Positions 1 to 14,424 are shown, counted from the stretch's first letter. The stretch: DNA of 64,000 bases from Linanthus parryae (GCA_023055425.1 JALGPY010000003.1:16799001-16863000); one strand, 5' to 3'. Notes: generated by a model not told the origin, from the sequence alone. Numbers and translations: made by a program.

Positions 1-869
1 CGCCTCAGCTAAATTAAACTGTTGATTGAAGTCGAAATTAAAAATTGACTACTTATTAATGTTGTTTGTGGCTCTTGATATGCCCTAATCGATTGAAATG
101 AATTGTAAATCTTGGCTACTCATGAACTACTATCGTTATCAGTTCAAATGAACTTGTTTACTCTGGATATTTTACCAACTATTTGTGGTTTCTCAATGTT
201 GTTAAATTGAGAGGTTTTTGTTACTCGGTTACTTCAAGTTGATCCAAATTCTCCAATATGATAGTTTTACTGTACAAATCTTCTGATTTGTTTCAACTCA
301 TGCTTCCGTGCCACTCGTTGCTTTAAGTGTCGTAGTGTGTCCTTACTCAGTTTTTATTGATCAATTTCTTCAAACTGCGTCGGCTTTTGCCATTTTAAAA
401 CCGCAGGTCGTCAATCAATGTGGGGGATGGGGACGCTGGAACGAGACGAAGAAGTATAGCTCAACTTAGATCACTTAGTAGATCACAAATGTTGTGTTTT
501 AAATTGTACTTATTATCGAAATTTTGTTATGTACATTAAGCGAAATGTAATCTTAATAGTATATTTCTACTTTTGGTTGTCGATTGTCTCTTTCACCCTG
601 AACCGAGATCCCGGGTCGTTTTGCGTCGGCTTTTGCCATTTTAAAACCGCAGGTCGTCAATCAATGTGGGGGATGGGGACGCTGGAACGAGACGAAGAAG
701 TATAGCTCAACTTAGATCACTTAGTAGATCACAAATGTTGTGTTTTACGTTGTACTTATTATCGAAATTTTGTTATGTACATTAAGCGAAATGTAATCTT
801 AATAGTATATTTCTACTTTTGGTTGTCGATTGTCTCTTTAACCCTGAACCGAGATCCCGGGTCGTTTCA
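1..869 (+). repeat. LTR-like terminal segment, probably Ty3/gypsy
   Basis: This segment has ordinary base composition and ends abruptly where the A/C-rich array starts. The end reads ...GGGTCGTTTCA, a terminal CA as in LTRs. It is followed by CATTG, a 5-bp stretch of the satellite that could be one half of a target duplication. The satellite unit normally has 'aaaac' before 'cattgtaatag', so the junction at 869/870 interrupts a repeat unit. The T-rich, non-coding 1-370 stretch and the promoter-poor 3' part resemble plant gypsy LTRs. The left end lies outside the window, so the family is an inference. Confidence 0.45.
377..867. repeat. 246-bp direct tandem duplication in the LTR-like segment
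   Basis: The block starting GCGTCGGCTTTTGCC at 377 recurs at 623. The two copies (377-622 and 623-867) are almost identical, with differences such as TTTTAAATTG versus TTTTACGTTG and TTTCACC versus TTTAACC. Both end in CCGAGATCCCGGGTCGTTT. This is direct sequence evidence. Whether the duplication belongs to the LTR family or only to this copy cannot be judged here. Confidence 0.9.
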
Positions 870-3800
870 CATTGTAATAGATACTTGGAGTCTCAGACTA
901 CACTCCTAAGTCCTAAAACAATAACCTAGTTACACGATCCAGAATTTCAATTATAAAGCAAGCAAGCAAATTATTCGCATTACAAACTCTCTGACCGAAC
1001 ACAAAATGTGCAACAAAGAAATTCAATCGGACAATCAAATACCAATAAAAGAGGCAAACTGTTCGCAACAAAAAATACTATGACATAGTACTTGGACCAA
1101 GCCTGACTAGAAAACGTATCCAAAACAAACGTTCAATTACCAATCAAGTGAAAATACTCAGAATAAACGCCTAATTCGCTCATTGGAGAACAACAAGAAA
1201 CCCAATTCAGACATTCAATCACTGATCAAGGGAAAATGTTATAAAAAAAAACCACCATAGGACTATGGTTTATCAACAACATAGCATACTCTGACTAACA
1301 GAGTGTAAGATTGTATACTCTGACTAGTACACTAAACAAACCCCTAACAACTCATCCATTATTAACTTGTAAATCAAATGACCCATTCAATTACAAATCA
1401 AGCAAGTACACAGAGCAAGAAAAACCTAGAATAGATGTTCGGCTTCAGACTACCAAAATCAACATATAAATCAAATAATCCATTCAATTACCAATCAAGC
1501 ACGCAAACTTAATATACCAAAAAACCATTCAGGCTAAATCCCCAACACAATAACCTAGTAAAACCAAATTAGGCATTCGGTTATAAACCGAGCAAGCACA
1601 TAATTTGGAATACACGTCTAGCTCATTCAAGAGCAACAAGCAACTAAATTAACCAAGAACACACACACATTCGAACCAAAGAGAATACATCAATAACAGA
1701 GTACACTCGACACTTTTGACTAGCACAGGGCCAAATCATATAACAAAGTACTCGGAACAAACACCCTACTCATCCGATATGAACTTGTAAATCAAATTCA
1801 ATTAAAAATTTAAGCGAGCAAATTGTTTACCCCGAAAACCATTGTAATAGATAATTGGAGTCTCGGACTACATTCCTAAGTCCTAACACAATAACCTAGT
1901 TACACAATCCAGGATTTCAATTATAAAGCAAGCAAGCAAATTATTCGCATTACAAACTCTCTGACCGAGCACAAAATGTGCAAAAAAGAAATTCAATCAG
2001 ACCATCAATTACCAATAGAAGAAGCAAATTATTAACAACAAAAAATACTATGACATGGTACTTGGACCAAGCCTGACAAGAAAACATCCAAAACAAACGT
2101 TCAATTACTAATCAAGTGAAAATACTCGGAATAAACGCCTAATTCGTTCATTGGAGAACAACAAGAAACCCAATTCAGACATTCAATCACTGATCAAGGG
2201 AAAATGTTATAAGAAAAACTACCAAAGGACTATGGTATATCAACAACATAGCACACTCTGACTAACAGAGTGTAAGATTGTATACTCTGACTAGTACACT
2301 AAACAAACCCCGAACAACTCATCCATTATTAACTTGTAAATCAAATGACTCATTCAATTACAAATCAAGCAAGTACACAGAGCAAGAAAAACCTAGAATA
2401 GATGTTCGGCTTCAGACTACCAAAATCAACATATAAATCAAATAATCCATTCAATTACCAATCAAGCACGCAAACTAAATATACCAAAAAATCATTCAGG
2501 CTAAACCCCCAACACAATAACTAGTAAAACCAAATTAGGCATTCGGTTATAAACCGAGCAAGCACATTATTTGGAATACACGTCTAGCTCATTCAAGAGC
2601 AACAAGCAACTAAATTAACCAGGAACACACACACATTCGAACCAAAGAGAATACATCAATAACAGAGTACACTCGACACTTTTGACTAGCACAGGGCCAA
2701 ATCATATAACAAAGTACTCGGAACAAACACCCTACTCATCCGAGATGAACTTGTAAATGAAATTCAATTACAAATTTAAGCGAGCAAATTGTTTACCCCA
2801 AAAACCATTGTAATAGATAATTGGAGTCTCTGACTACATTCCTAAGTCCTAACACAATAACCTAGTTACACAATCCAGGATTTCAATTATAAAGCAGGCA
2901 AGCAAATTATTCGCATTACAAACTCTCTGACCGAGCACAAAATGTGCAACAAAGAAATTCAATCGGACAATCAATTACCAATAGAAGAAGCAAATTATTA
3001 ACAACAAAAAATACTATGACATGGTACTTGGACAAAGCCTGACAAGAAAACATCCAAAACAAACGTTCAATTACTAATCACGTGAAAATACTCAGAATAA
3101 ACGCCTAATTCGTTCATTGGAGAAAAACAAGAAACCCAATTCAGACATTCAATCACTGATCAAGGGAAATGTTATAAGAAAAACTACCATAGGACTATGG
3201 TATATCAACAACATAGCACACTCTGACTAACAGAGTGTAAGACTGTATACTCTGACTAGTACACTAAACAAACCCCTAACAACTCATCCATTATTAACTT
3301 GTAAATCAAATGACCCATTCAATTACAAATCAAGCAAGTACACAGAGCAAGAAAAACCTAGAATAGATGTTCGGCTTCAGACTACCAAAATCAACATATA
3401 AATCAAATAATCCATTCAATTACCAATCAAGCACGCAAACTGAATATACCAAAAAAACATTCAGGCTAAACCCCAACACAATAACAAAGTAAAACCAAAT
3501 TAGGCATTCGGTTATAAACCGAGCAAGCAAATTATTTGGAATACACTTCTAGCTCATTCAAGAGCAACAAGCAACTAAATTAACCAGGAACACGCACACA
3601 TTCGAACCAAAGAGAATACATCAATAACAGAGGACACTCGACACTTTTCACTAGCACAGGGCCAAATCTTATAACAAAGTACTCGGAACAAACACCCTAC
3701 TCATCCGAGATGAACTTGTAAATCAAATTCAATTACAAATTTAAGCGAGCAAATTGTTTACCCCGAAAACCATTGTAATAGATAGTTGGAGTCTCGGACT

Positions 3801-6800
3801 ACATTCCTAAGTCCTAACACAATAACCTAGTTACACAATCCAGGATTTCAATTATAAAGAAAGCAAGCAAATTATTCGCATTACAAACTCTCTGACCGAG
3901 CACAAAATGTGCAACAAAGAAATTCAATCGGACAATCAATTACCAATAAAAGAAGCAAATTGTTAACAACAAAAAATACTATGACATGGTACTTGGACCA
4001 AGCCTAACAAGAAAACATCCAAAACAAACGTTCAATTACTAATCAAGTGAAAATACTCAGAATAAACGCCTAATTCGTTCATTGGAGAACAACAAGAAAC
4101 CCAATTCAGACATTTAATCACTGATCAAGGGAAAATGTTATAAAAAAAACCACCATAGGACTATGGTATATCAACAACATAGCACACTCTGACTAACAGA
4201 GTGTAAGATTGTATACTCTGACTAGTACATAGAACAAACCCCCAACAACTCATCCATTATTAACTTGTAAATCAAATGACTTATCCAATTACAAATCAAG
4301 CAAGAACACAGAGCAAGAAAAACCTAGAATAGATGTTCAGCTTCAGACTACCAAAATCCACATATAAATCAAATAATCCATTCAATTACCAATCAAGCAC
4401 GCAAACTGAATATACCAAAAAACGCATTCAGGCTAAAACCCCAACTTAATAACCTAGTAAAACCAAATTAGGCATTCGGTTATAAACGGAGCAAGCACAT
4501 TATTTGGAATACACTCCTAGCTCATTCAAGAGCCACAAGCAACTAAATTAACCACTATAATAGATAGATACTTGGAGTTCGGACTAAACTCCTAACACAA
4601 AAAACTAGTTACACGGACGAGGAATCCGATTATAGAGCAATCAAGCACATTATTTGGAATACACTCCTACCTCATTCAAGAGCAACAAGCAACTATATTA
4701 ACCAGGAACACGCACACATTCGAACCAAAGAGAATACATCAATAACAGAGTACACTCGACACTTTTGACTAGCACAGGGCCAAATCTTATCACAAAGTAC
4801 TCGGAACAAACCCCCTACTCATCCAAGATGAACTTGTAAATCAAATTCAATTACAAATTTAAGCGAGCAAATTGTTTACATCAAAAACCATTGTATTAGA
4901 TACTTGGAGTCTCAGACTACACTCCTAAGTCCTAACACAATAACCTAGTTACACGATCCAGGATTTCAATTATAAAGCAAGCAAGCAAATTATTCGCATT
5001 ACAAAATCTCTGACCGAGCACAAAATGTGCAACAAAGAAATTCAATCGGACAATCAACTACCAATAAAAGAGGCAAATTGTTCGCAACAAAAAATACTAT
5101 GACAAAGTACTTGGACCAAGCCTGATTAGAAAACATATCCAAAACAAACGTTCAATTACTAATCACGTGAAAATACTCAGAATAAACGCCTAATTCGCTC
5201 ATTGGAGAACAACAAGAAACCCAATTCAGACATTCATTCACTGATCAAGGGAAAATGTTATAAAGAAAAACCACCATAGGACTATGGTAGATCAACAACA
5301 TAGCACACTCTGACTAACAGAGTGTAAGATTGTATACTCTGACTAGTACACTAAACAAACCTCTAACAACTCATCCATTATTAACTTGTAAATCAAATGA
5401 CCCATTCAATTACAAATCAAGCAAGTACACAGAGCAAGAAAAACCTAGAATAGATGTTCGGCTTAAGACTACCAAAATCAACATATAAATCAAATAATCC
5501 ATTCAATTACCAATCAAGCACGCAAACTGAATATACCAAAAAAACCATTCAGGCTAAAGCCCAAACAATAACCTAGTAAAACCAAATTAGGCATTCGGTT
5601 ATAAACCGAGCAAGCACATTATTTGGAATACACTTCTAGCTCATTCAAGAGCAACAACCAACTAAATCAACCAGGAACACGCACACATTCGAACCAAAAG
5701 AGAATAAATCAATAACAGAGTACACTCGACACTTTTGACTAGCACATGGCCAAATCTTATAACAAAGTACTCGGAACAAACACCCTTCTCATCCGAGATG
5801 ATCTTGTAAATCAAATTCAATTACAAATTTAAGCGAGCAAATTGTTTACCCCAAAAACCAATGTAATAGATAATTGGAGTCTCGGACTACATTCCTAAGT
5901 CCTAACACAATAACCTAGTTACACAATCAAGGATTTCAATTATAAAGCAAGCAAGCAAATTATTCGCATTACAAACTCTCTGATCGAGCACAAAATGTGC
6001 AACAAAGAAATTCAATCGGACAATCAATTACCAATAAAAGAAGCAAATTGTTCACAACAAAAAATTCTATGACATAGTACTTGGACGACGAAAAAATAGA
6101 TCCAAAACAAACGTTCAATTACCAATCAAGCGAAAACACTCAGAATAAACGCCTAATTCTCTCCTTGGAGAACAACAAGAAACCCAATTCAGACATTCAA
6201 TCACTGATCAAGGGAAAATGTTTTAAATAAAAACAACCATAGGACTATGGTATATCATCAACATAGCACACTCTGACTAACAGAGTGTAAGATTGTATAC
6301 TCTGACTAGTACACTGAACAAACCCCCAACAACTCATCCATTATTAACTTGTAAATCAAATGACCCATTCATTTACAAATCAAGCAAGTACACAGAGCAA
6401 GGAAAACCTAGAATAGATGTTCAGCTTCAGACTACCAAAACCCACATATAAATCAAATAATCCTTTCAATTGACAATCAAGCACGCAACAAATATACCAA
6501 CAAACCATTCAGGCTAAACCCCCAACACAATAACCTAGTAAAACCAAATTAGGCATTCGGTTATAAACCGAGCAAGCACATTTTTTGGAATACACTCCTA
6601 GCTCGTTCAAGAGCAACAAGCAACTAAATTAACCACTATAATAGATATATACTTGGAGTCTCGGACTAAACTCCTAACACACAAAACTATTTACACGGAC
6701 GAGGAATTCGATTATAGAGCAAGCAAGCACATTATTTGGAATAAATTCCTACCTCATTCAAGAGCAACAAGCAACTAAATTAACCAGGAACACGCACACA

Positions 6801-7650
6801 TTCGAACCAAAGAGAATACATCAATAACAGAGTACACTCGCCACTTTTCACTAGCACAGGGCCAAATCTTATAACAAAGTACTCGGAACAAACCCCCTAC
6901 TTATCCAAGATGAACTTGTAAATCATATTCAATTACAAATTTAAGCGAGCAAATTGTTTACACCAAAAACCATTGTAATAGATACTTGAGTCTCAGACTA
7001 CACTCCTAAGTCCTAACACAATAACCTAGTTACACAATCCATGATTTCAATTATAAAGCAAGCAAGCAAATTATTCGCATTACAAACTCTCTGACCGAGC
7101 ACAAAATGTGCAACAAAGAAATTCAATCGGACAATCAATTACTTATTAAAGAAGCAAATTGTTCACAACAAAAAATACTATGACATAGTATTTGGACCAA
7201 GCCTGACTAGAAAACAGATCCAAAACAAACGTTCAATTACCAATCAAGTGAAAATACTCAGAATAAACGCCTAATTCGCTCATTGGAGAACAACAAGAAA
7301 CCCAATTCAGACATTCAATCACTGATCAAGGGAAAATGTTATAAAAAAACCACCATAGGACTATGGTATATCAACAACATAGCACACTCAGACTAACAGA
7401 GTGTAAGATTGTATACTCTGCCTAGTACACAGAATAAACCCCCAACAACTCATCCATTATTAACTTGTAAATCAAATGACCATTCAATTACAAATCAAGC
7501 AAGTACACAGAGCAAGAAAAACCTAGAATAGATGTTCAGCTTCAGGCTACCAAAATCCACATATAAATCAAATAATCCATTCAATTACCAATCAAGCACG
7601 CAAACTGAATATACCAAAAAACAATTCAGGCTAAACCCCCAACATAATAC
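870..7650. repeat. Higher-order tandem array, units of about 0.96 and 1.12 kb
   Basis: The phrase 'attgtaatagata.ttggagtct' recurs near 871, 1843, 2807, 3771, 4889, 5861 and 6972, giving spacings of about 963-972 and 1111-1119 bp. The longer units contain an extra block of about 155 bp (near 4550-4700 and 6630-6780) that is itself a partial repeat of the unit ('cactataatagata', 'acacggacgaggaat'). Within a unit, diverged sub-repeats share words such as 'ccaatcaagcaagcaaatt' and 'actcggactaaactcctaac'. The + strand is rich in A and C and poor in G. No reading frame longer than about 60 codons is present. The repeats behave like a diverged satellite with higher-order organisation. I do not recognise the family. 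Confidence 0.85.
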
Positions 7651-8778
7651 TAACCCATAAACAAATTATTCACATTACTAACCTAGAAAAACCAAATTAG
7701 GCATTTGGCTATAAACAGACCAAGCAAATTATTCACATTACTAACCCATAAAAAAAAACCTGTAACAGAGTGCTTGGACCAGGTCCTTACCAAATCATAC
7801 AAGATTAATAACTAACCAAATCACACAATCAATTATCAATGAAACAAAGAAGTTATTCATACCAGAGTACTCACACTAAACCTGACAAGATGAACCGATA
7901 AATCCCAAAACAAGATTACCAATCAAGCAAGCAAATACCCGGAATAAACTCGTTCCAAAACAAGCAACCCAATTCAAGCATTCGATCATCATCAATCAAA
8001 AGCAATTCGCTGAAAAAAAGGACTCAACACAAACTCCTGAGAATTTGTCTGTGAGATCAACAACAGGGTATATGCTGTAATGAGTACTCGGACTAACGCC
8101 CAACAACTCATTCATGATCAACTTGTGAATGAAACACACTCAATTACCAATCAAGTTAGCAAATTATTTATAGCAGAAAACATTCAATTAAATACTCGGA
8201 GTAAACTCCTAAAATAATTAACTAGTATACCCAAACCAGACATCCAATTTCAAGCAAGTAAGCAGGCAAATTATTCGTGCTACCGATCCCTAACAGTTAT
8301 GGGCGATCAAAAACTTACCCATGACTAAAAACACAGAATGATATTCCGAAGGGAAGGTCACCCCTTTAGTGTGCCGAACTTCAAGAAACTTTCACCCCCT
8401 CAGGTTTGGCACAAAGACACGTTCACCCCTTTCCATTTTGAGAAATTACACTTTCACCCTTTAATGTGTACTGAAGTTCAGAACACTTGCAACTTCAATA
8501 GATACAATTACACTTTCACCCTTTAGTACCACAATAACATAGATGATAATGAATAAGTCTATAAAAAAGAGTAAAGGACACTTTCACCCCTTCAGGTTGG
8601 ACACAAAGAAACTTTCACCCCTCCCAGTTTCAAAAATAAGACACTTTCACCCTTCCAGTTTTGGAAATGACATGTTTACCTCTTTAGTGTGCCAAACTTC
8701 ACGGCACTTGCAACATCAGTGATCATGAATTCCACCCCAGACTAACTGGGTCACAATTAGGTAAATAAGAAGTGTTAC

Positions 8779-8897
8779 CTGTTTACATGTCCAGTCATCC
8801 CATCTCCGAACCGCTGCCAATCAAATGATGTTTTCCATACGCAGTCAAGTCCATGACCGCCGACTTTCATTGCTTCACTTTGTACACTAGTTTCAGC
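8779..8897 (-). other. Exon-like module A, copy 1
   Basis: On the minus strand the segment is bounded by an acceptor-like TTTTTGACATAG| and a donor-like CATGTAAACAG|GTAACA. It is open through its 119 nt in the frame starting AETSVQSEAMKVGGHGLD and continuing with C-V-W-K-T and an F-D-W-Q-R-F stretch. Related, more decayed modules lie at 9090-9201, 9548-9696, 21307-21410 and 21574-21722. I do not recognise the peptide. It may be an exon of a gene whose remains were amplified with the surrounding repeats. No transcript evidence is available. Confidence 0.35.
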
Positions 8898-9089
8898 CTA
8901 TGTCAAAAATACAGAACAAACACCAAGAAAGTTACAGATGAGGATTTGTTTCTTATACTGAATTGTCCTCAGTGAACGTGTAAATGATAGCAGTAACTAG
9001 CATAATAGAAGAATCATTTCATTTTTGGAAATGACACTTTCGCCCCTTTAGTGTGCCGAACTTCAGGACACTTACAACTATCAGTGATG

Positions 9090-9201
9090 ATGAACTCCAC
9101 CATCCCATCTCTGAAATTCTTCCAAAAAAAGGATGGTTCTTTATACAGTCAAGTCCATGGCTGCCGATTTTGGTTGCATCACTTTGTACACTAGTTTCCG
9201 C
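9090..9201 (-). pseudogene. Exon-like module A, copy 2 (decayed)
   Basis: The minus strand reads GAGACAG|GCGGAAACTAGTG, matching the start of the copy at 8897. The encoded AETSVQSDATKIGSHGLDC resembles copy 1, but the middle has diverged (KNHPFFGRISEMGWW) and no GT donor is present at the expected end. It is most simply read as a decayed duplicate. Confidence 0.35.
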
Positions 9202-9547
9202 CTGTCTCAAAAATACAGAGCAGACATCAAGAAAGTCACAGACGATGTCCTCAATGTGTAAATGACAGTAGTAAACTCTAGCTTAATATAAGAATCAAAA
9301 GTCACGAATTAGCTATGAAGTTCGTAAACTATTCAGAAGATGAAGCAAAAGAAATTTCGATCAAAATATGGTCTCGGATGTTACTTTTCCTCTCGGAAAA
9401 CCAAATTGTCAATTTCATCCCAACTCTGAATTAGCTTTGAAGTTCGTAAACTATTCAGAAGATGTCCGAACATTGCAACTCAGTAAGTATACTAAAATTT
9501 AAGTTCAGGAAGAATGAGAATGTGAGAGAAACTGTATTGAATGATAC

Positions 9548-9696
9548 CTTATGAAGCAAAAGAAATTCCGATCGAAAGTTGGTCTCGGATGTTACTTTTC
9601 CTCTCGAAAAACCAAATTGTCACTTCCATCCCAACTATGAACCGCTGCCAAAAGAAGAATGCTTTTCATTGTTTCACTACGCCTCCAAGTATCAGC
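9548..9696 (-). pseudogene. Exon-like module B, 149 nt
   Basis: The minus strand starts after an acceptor-like GTGGACAG| with GCTGATACTTGG and ends TTCATAAG|GTATC. The 5' half (GCTGA.ACT...AGTGAA.CAATGAAA) is related to module A; the 3' half (FREEK followed by a stop) is different. A module of the same 149-nt length sits at 21574-21722. The in-frame TAA argues against an intact coding exon in this frame. Confidence 0.35.
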
Positions 9697-10491
9697 CTGT
9701 CCACAAAATTCAACACAACAACCAAGAAAAATCTAGCAGTATAGGGAGAATTTCCAGACATGTCCAAATATTGCACCTCGAGAATAAGAAGTGCTAGAGA
9801 AAAGGAATGAAATGATACCAATCAGGCTTTTCCACTTGCAAAACCAACTTGTCAATCAGAGAAAATTTAATTGCATGTTATAGAATTCTATAAATCAGTA
9901 TAAAATGAACAGTCAAGAAAATGATAGAATTCTACGTCAATCAATATAGAAAAGATTAGCAACTTGTACTTTGACTACGAGTAAACAATGGAACCATCCA
10001 AACTAATTTTATGAAACTTCTAGTAGCAAGCCGAAGCCAACGCATGAGCAAATCAACCTAATTAAATAAAACAAAGTACTCACACTTCAAACTTGAGAAC
10101 ATAGTACACTTTAAATTCCCAAAAACTCAAGTACATAAGGTACTTTGCTGAACCCACCTACAGAAGGAAATCGAAGGCATAATATTGGTCAGACCCTGAA
10201 GACAAACACGATACAGTCGTTACAGTACCAAATCAATAAACCAGTGATTAAAGAACCGTTGAGGAGAGTAATCGTACTGACCTCCTAACAGGCTAAAACC
10301 CTCCATTACTAGAAGCAATGATAAAAGAAACTAACCAAAGAACCCTAAGTTAACCCCAAAATAAACAAACAAAAGACAAGAGCAGAACTATCATATGAGC
10401 TTACGACCGTTCAATTAAGAAGAGGGAGGCAATTCGCAAATTGTAAGACATAGTATTCACACTACAAACCCTAAAATCGGGAGCACACAAA

Positions 10492-10512
10492 ATATATATA
10501 TATATATATATT
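10492..10512. repeat. (TA)n microsatellite
   Basis: A short TA run ('atatatatatatatata') sits inside the first 3.9-kb unit. The equivalent tract in the second unit (about 14394-14421) is longer and in the third (about 18270) is nearly lost. This is ordinary replication slippage. Confidence 0.85.
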
Positions 10513-12771
10513 ACATTACAAACAGATACCGAAGTTTGTTCCACAACATACAGAAAAAGTTCTGGTACATGAAAATTCGTCTAAAGCCCCGAAGTTAAAC
10601 CTAAAGTAGACATTTAATTAGCAAACAATCAAATTAATGGTTTACTTGAAAAGACCAGTAGAAGAGAACTCAAACAAAACTCTTAAAACCCACAGACAAA
10701 CAGAAGTTCACTCCATTACTAAAAGCACTGGTACAAGAAATTAACTAAAAAAGACTAATCTATCCTAAATCAAACAGACAAACGAAAAAAAGAGAAACAA
10801 TAGAATGACATGAACAAGAGCTAACTCCTAGGCTGAGAACCATTCCATTAAGCGGGAGGAATGCAGCAGATTTTCTAATTACATAAACAGAGTACTGACA
10901 CTTATACCGTGACACTTACACCATAAAACGGGGTATGCACAATTGTTTACTAAATGATCACAACTTGAAAAACAATATAACCCAAGGCACGCAAATTGTT
11001 TACACCAAAAACCCGAGATTAGATACTTGGACTAAACTCCTAGCAAAAAAAAACGTCTCGATTCAAAACAAAAAAGCAAGCAAATATATCACTCAGAACC
11101 CTCTTGACATAACACAAAACGTGTAGCACGGGACTCACACGAGATCCCTAGGTAACCAAGTCTGGCAATCGATACCAACCAAATAAGCAAATTATTCACA
11201 ACAAGAATGCTAGAACAGAGTACTCGGACCAAACCAGATAACATCAGCATACAAACCCAAACCAAACATCAGTTACGTAACATTTAAGCAAACAAAATAC
11301 TTGAAACACACTCCTAATAGCTCATTCAAGAAAAACAAACAACTAAACTAAAAACACACACACACAGACCAAAGAGAATATATCTGAGATCAGTAACACA
11401 GCCGACTCTAAACTCTGACTAGCACGGTACGAAATCTTACAATGATGTACTCAGAAAAGAACCCCTGTACGATGCAAGATCCAGGTGGATATATTTGCAT
11501 GTGTACCTGTAGCACAGACTGGATAATAACAATACACAATCTTTTACTCAAAAACCAGGAGAGGAAGATGATAAGTTATGGAAATAAGTCCAAGATGAAC
11601 TTGTAAATCAAATAACCCATTTGACTACAGATTAAGCAAGAAAATAGTTTACACCAAAGACCATTGTAATAGATACTTGGAGTCTATGACCACACTCCTA
11701 ACACAAATACCCTAGTTACACAATCTAGGAATTCAATTATAAACCCTGTGAAAGAACACAAAATGTATAACAAAGGAATTCAAATCAGACAATCGATAAA
11801 GAAGCATTGTTCACAACAAAAATACTATGACGTAGTACTCGGACCAAACCTGACAAGATCAACAGATCCAAAACAAACGTCCAACTACCAATCAAGCAAA
11901 TAATCGAAATAAACTCCTTATAAGATTAGTGGAGAACAACAGGAAACCTAATTCGGACATTCAATCACTGATCAAGATCAAATGTTATAAAAAACACAAT
12001 TGGACCAAGGTCCAGAGAGATCAACAACATAGCACAATCTGACTAACAAAGTGTAAGATTTTATACTCTGACTAAGAGGGTCAATATCCTATAACTAAGT
12101 GCACAGAACAAACCCCCCAACAACTCATCCATTATTAACTTGAAAATCAAATGACCCATTCAATTACAAATAAGGTAAACATAGCAAGAAAACCCCTAGA
12201 ATACATGTCCGAATAAATGACCAACACATAAGACACCCAACAACTCATTCAAGATCCACTTATAAATCAAGTACTCCATTCAATTACTAATCAAGCACAC
12301 AAACTGAATACAGCAAAAAAAACCATAAAAGATATGCTAGAATAAACACGCCCAACAATAACCTAGTAATCTAATCAGGCATTTTATTCACATTACAAAC
12401 CCAAAACACAAAAACCCGTAACAGAGTACTCGGACCAGATCCGAAACAACTCATACGAGATCAACAACTAACCAACTCAGACAATCAATCACCAATCAAA
12501 CAAGCAAGATAACATCAACATATAAACCCAAACCAAACATCTATCACGCACCATTTAAGCAAGCAAAATACACTCCTAATAGCTCATTCAAGAACAACAA
12601 GCAAGTAAAATGAAAACACACACACTCAGACCAACGAGAATATATCTTAGATAAATAACAAAGGACACTCTACACTCTGAATAGCACGGTACAAAATCCT
12701 AAAACAAAGTACTCAGAACAGAACCCCTGTAAGAGGGAAGATTCAGGTGGATATATCTGTACATGTACTGA

Positions 12772-12799
12772 GTTGCAGATAGAAAACTCTATCTGCAAC
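12772..12799. repeat. Perfect hairpin motif, copy 1 of 5
   Basis: GTTGCAGATAGA and TCTATCTGCAAC form a perfect 12-bp inverted repeat around a 4-nt AAAC loop. Identical copies occur at 16671-16698, 23163-23190, 23698-23725 and 25676-25703. Each lies in a segment of about 290 bp (for the first copy, about 12.72-13.01 kb) whose composition is less A/C-skewed than its surroundings. Confidence 0.9.
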
Positions 12800-14389
12800 G
12801 AGACCTTATTCTAGCCTCCAAAACAACTTGACCTCAACAGGTTCCCCACGCAGATGCAAGTATACTTAGTATATTAATGGGCTCTGTCTCGAGACCCATG
12901 TTCTAGTTTCAAGTGCTTCAGTTGGATAATCACATGTCCATGTGCATTACAGAGATAGCTACACATGGCCTCATATAGTAAATGTGGTTCTAACTATCTA
13001 CAATCCCATCTACTCATCTAAGACGAACCTGTAAATCAAATAACCCATTCAATTACAACCAAATTGTTTACACCAAAAACGACTATGAAGAAAGCAATAA
13101 AATTATTCGAATGTGCTCCTAATAGCTCATTCAAGAGCAACAAGCAACTATTTTGTCCGCGAAACACACACTGGAACCAAAATGAATACATCTGATATCA
13201 AAATAACGAAGTACACTCTACACTCTGGCTAGCACGGTACAAAATCCTATAACAAAGTACTCAGAGCAAGCCCCCTTATTGCTTACACCAAAAACCATTG
13301 TAATAGATACTTGGAGTCCACGACTACACTCCTAACACAAATAACCTTGTTACACAATCCAGGAATTCAATTATAAACCCTCTGACAGAACACAAAATGT
13401 GTAACAAAGGAATTCAATCTGACAATCGATTACCAATCAAAGAAGCATTGTTCACAACAAAAATAGTAAGACATAGCACTCGACCCAAACCTGACAAGAT
13501 GAACAGATCCAAAACAAACGTTCAGTTACCAATCAAGCAAGCAAATACTCGGATTAAGCTCCTTATAAACTCATTGGAGAACAACAAAATCCCTAAAAAC
13601 TCACAAACAGAAGGGAATGGAAGGCACAAAATTGATCAAACCCTGAAGATAATCACGATACAGTTGTGACATTACCAAATCAATAAACAGTGACTAAAGA
13701 ACCCTAGAGGAGAGCAATTGTACTGAACTCCTATAAGGCTAAACCCTCAATTACTAAAAACAATGATAAAAGAAACTAACCATAGAACTCTAAGTTAACC
13801 CTAAAATAAACAAACAAAAGACAAACTGTCGTATGAGCTGTGACCACCATTCAGCTAAGAAGAGGGAGGGGCAATCCGCAAATTAGCCTTTACATGTAAC
13901 GTAATATTCACACTAGAAACCCAACGCATGAGCAAATCAACCTAATTACATAAAACAAAGTACTCACACTTCAAACTTGAGAACATAGCACACACTAAAT
14001 TCCTAAAAACTTTTTCCTCAAAAAAAAAAAAATTCCTAAAAACTCAAGTACATAAGGTACTTTGCTGAACCCACATACAGAAGGAAATCGAAGGCAAAAT
14101 ATTGGTCAGACCCTGAAGACAAACACGATACAGTCGTTACAGTACCAATTCAATAAACTAATGATTAAAGAACCGTAGAGGAGAGTACTGACCTCCTAAC
14201 AGGCTAAAACCCTCCATTACTAGAAGCAATGATAAAAGAAACTAACCAAAGAACCCTAAGTTAACCCCAAAATAGAAAAACAAAAGACAACAGCGGTATG
14301 AGCTTACCACCGTTCAGTTAAGAAGAGGGAGGCAATTCGAAAATTGAAAGACATAGTATTCACACCACAAACCCTAAAATCGGGTGCAC

Positions 14390-14424
<35 letters not shown>

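Larger units (their letters stand above)
7651..10036. repeat. Composite repeat block with minisatellite-like and exon-like modules
   Basis: The A/C-rich satellite words continue to about 8330. From 8340 to 9060 the phrase 'cactttcaccc.tt.ag' recurs every 30-70 bp, alternating with 'gtgccgaacttcagg' and 'ggcacaaaga'. From 8779 to 9700 there are exon-like modules (listed separately). The whole block recurs at about 20.05-22.5 kb in the same orientation with local rearrangement, which shows it is part of the large-scale repeat and not a unique gene. Confidence 0.7.

Noticed and set aside
870..7650. Possible CRISPR-like or minisatellite array because of repeated short words
   Set aside because: Repeat words are diverged, spacing is irregular, and the genome is clearly plant nuclear. 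Higher-order satellite explains it.
13397..13669. 90-codon frame MCNKGIQSDNRLP... repeated at 17297, 24325 and 26253
   Set aside because: It recurs because the 3.9-kb repeat recurs. Later copies are cut by frameshifts and the composition (Lys, Asn, Thr, Gln) is that of A/C-rich satellite read in frame.
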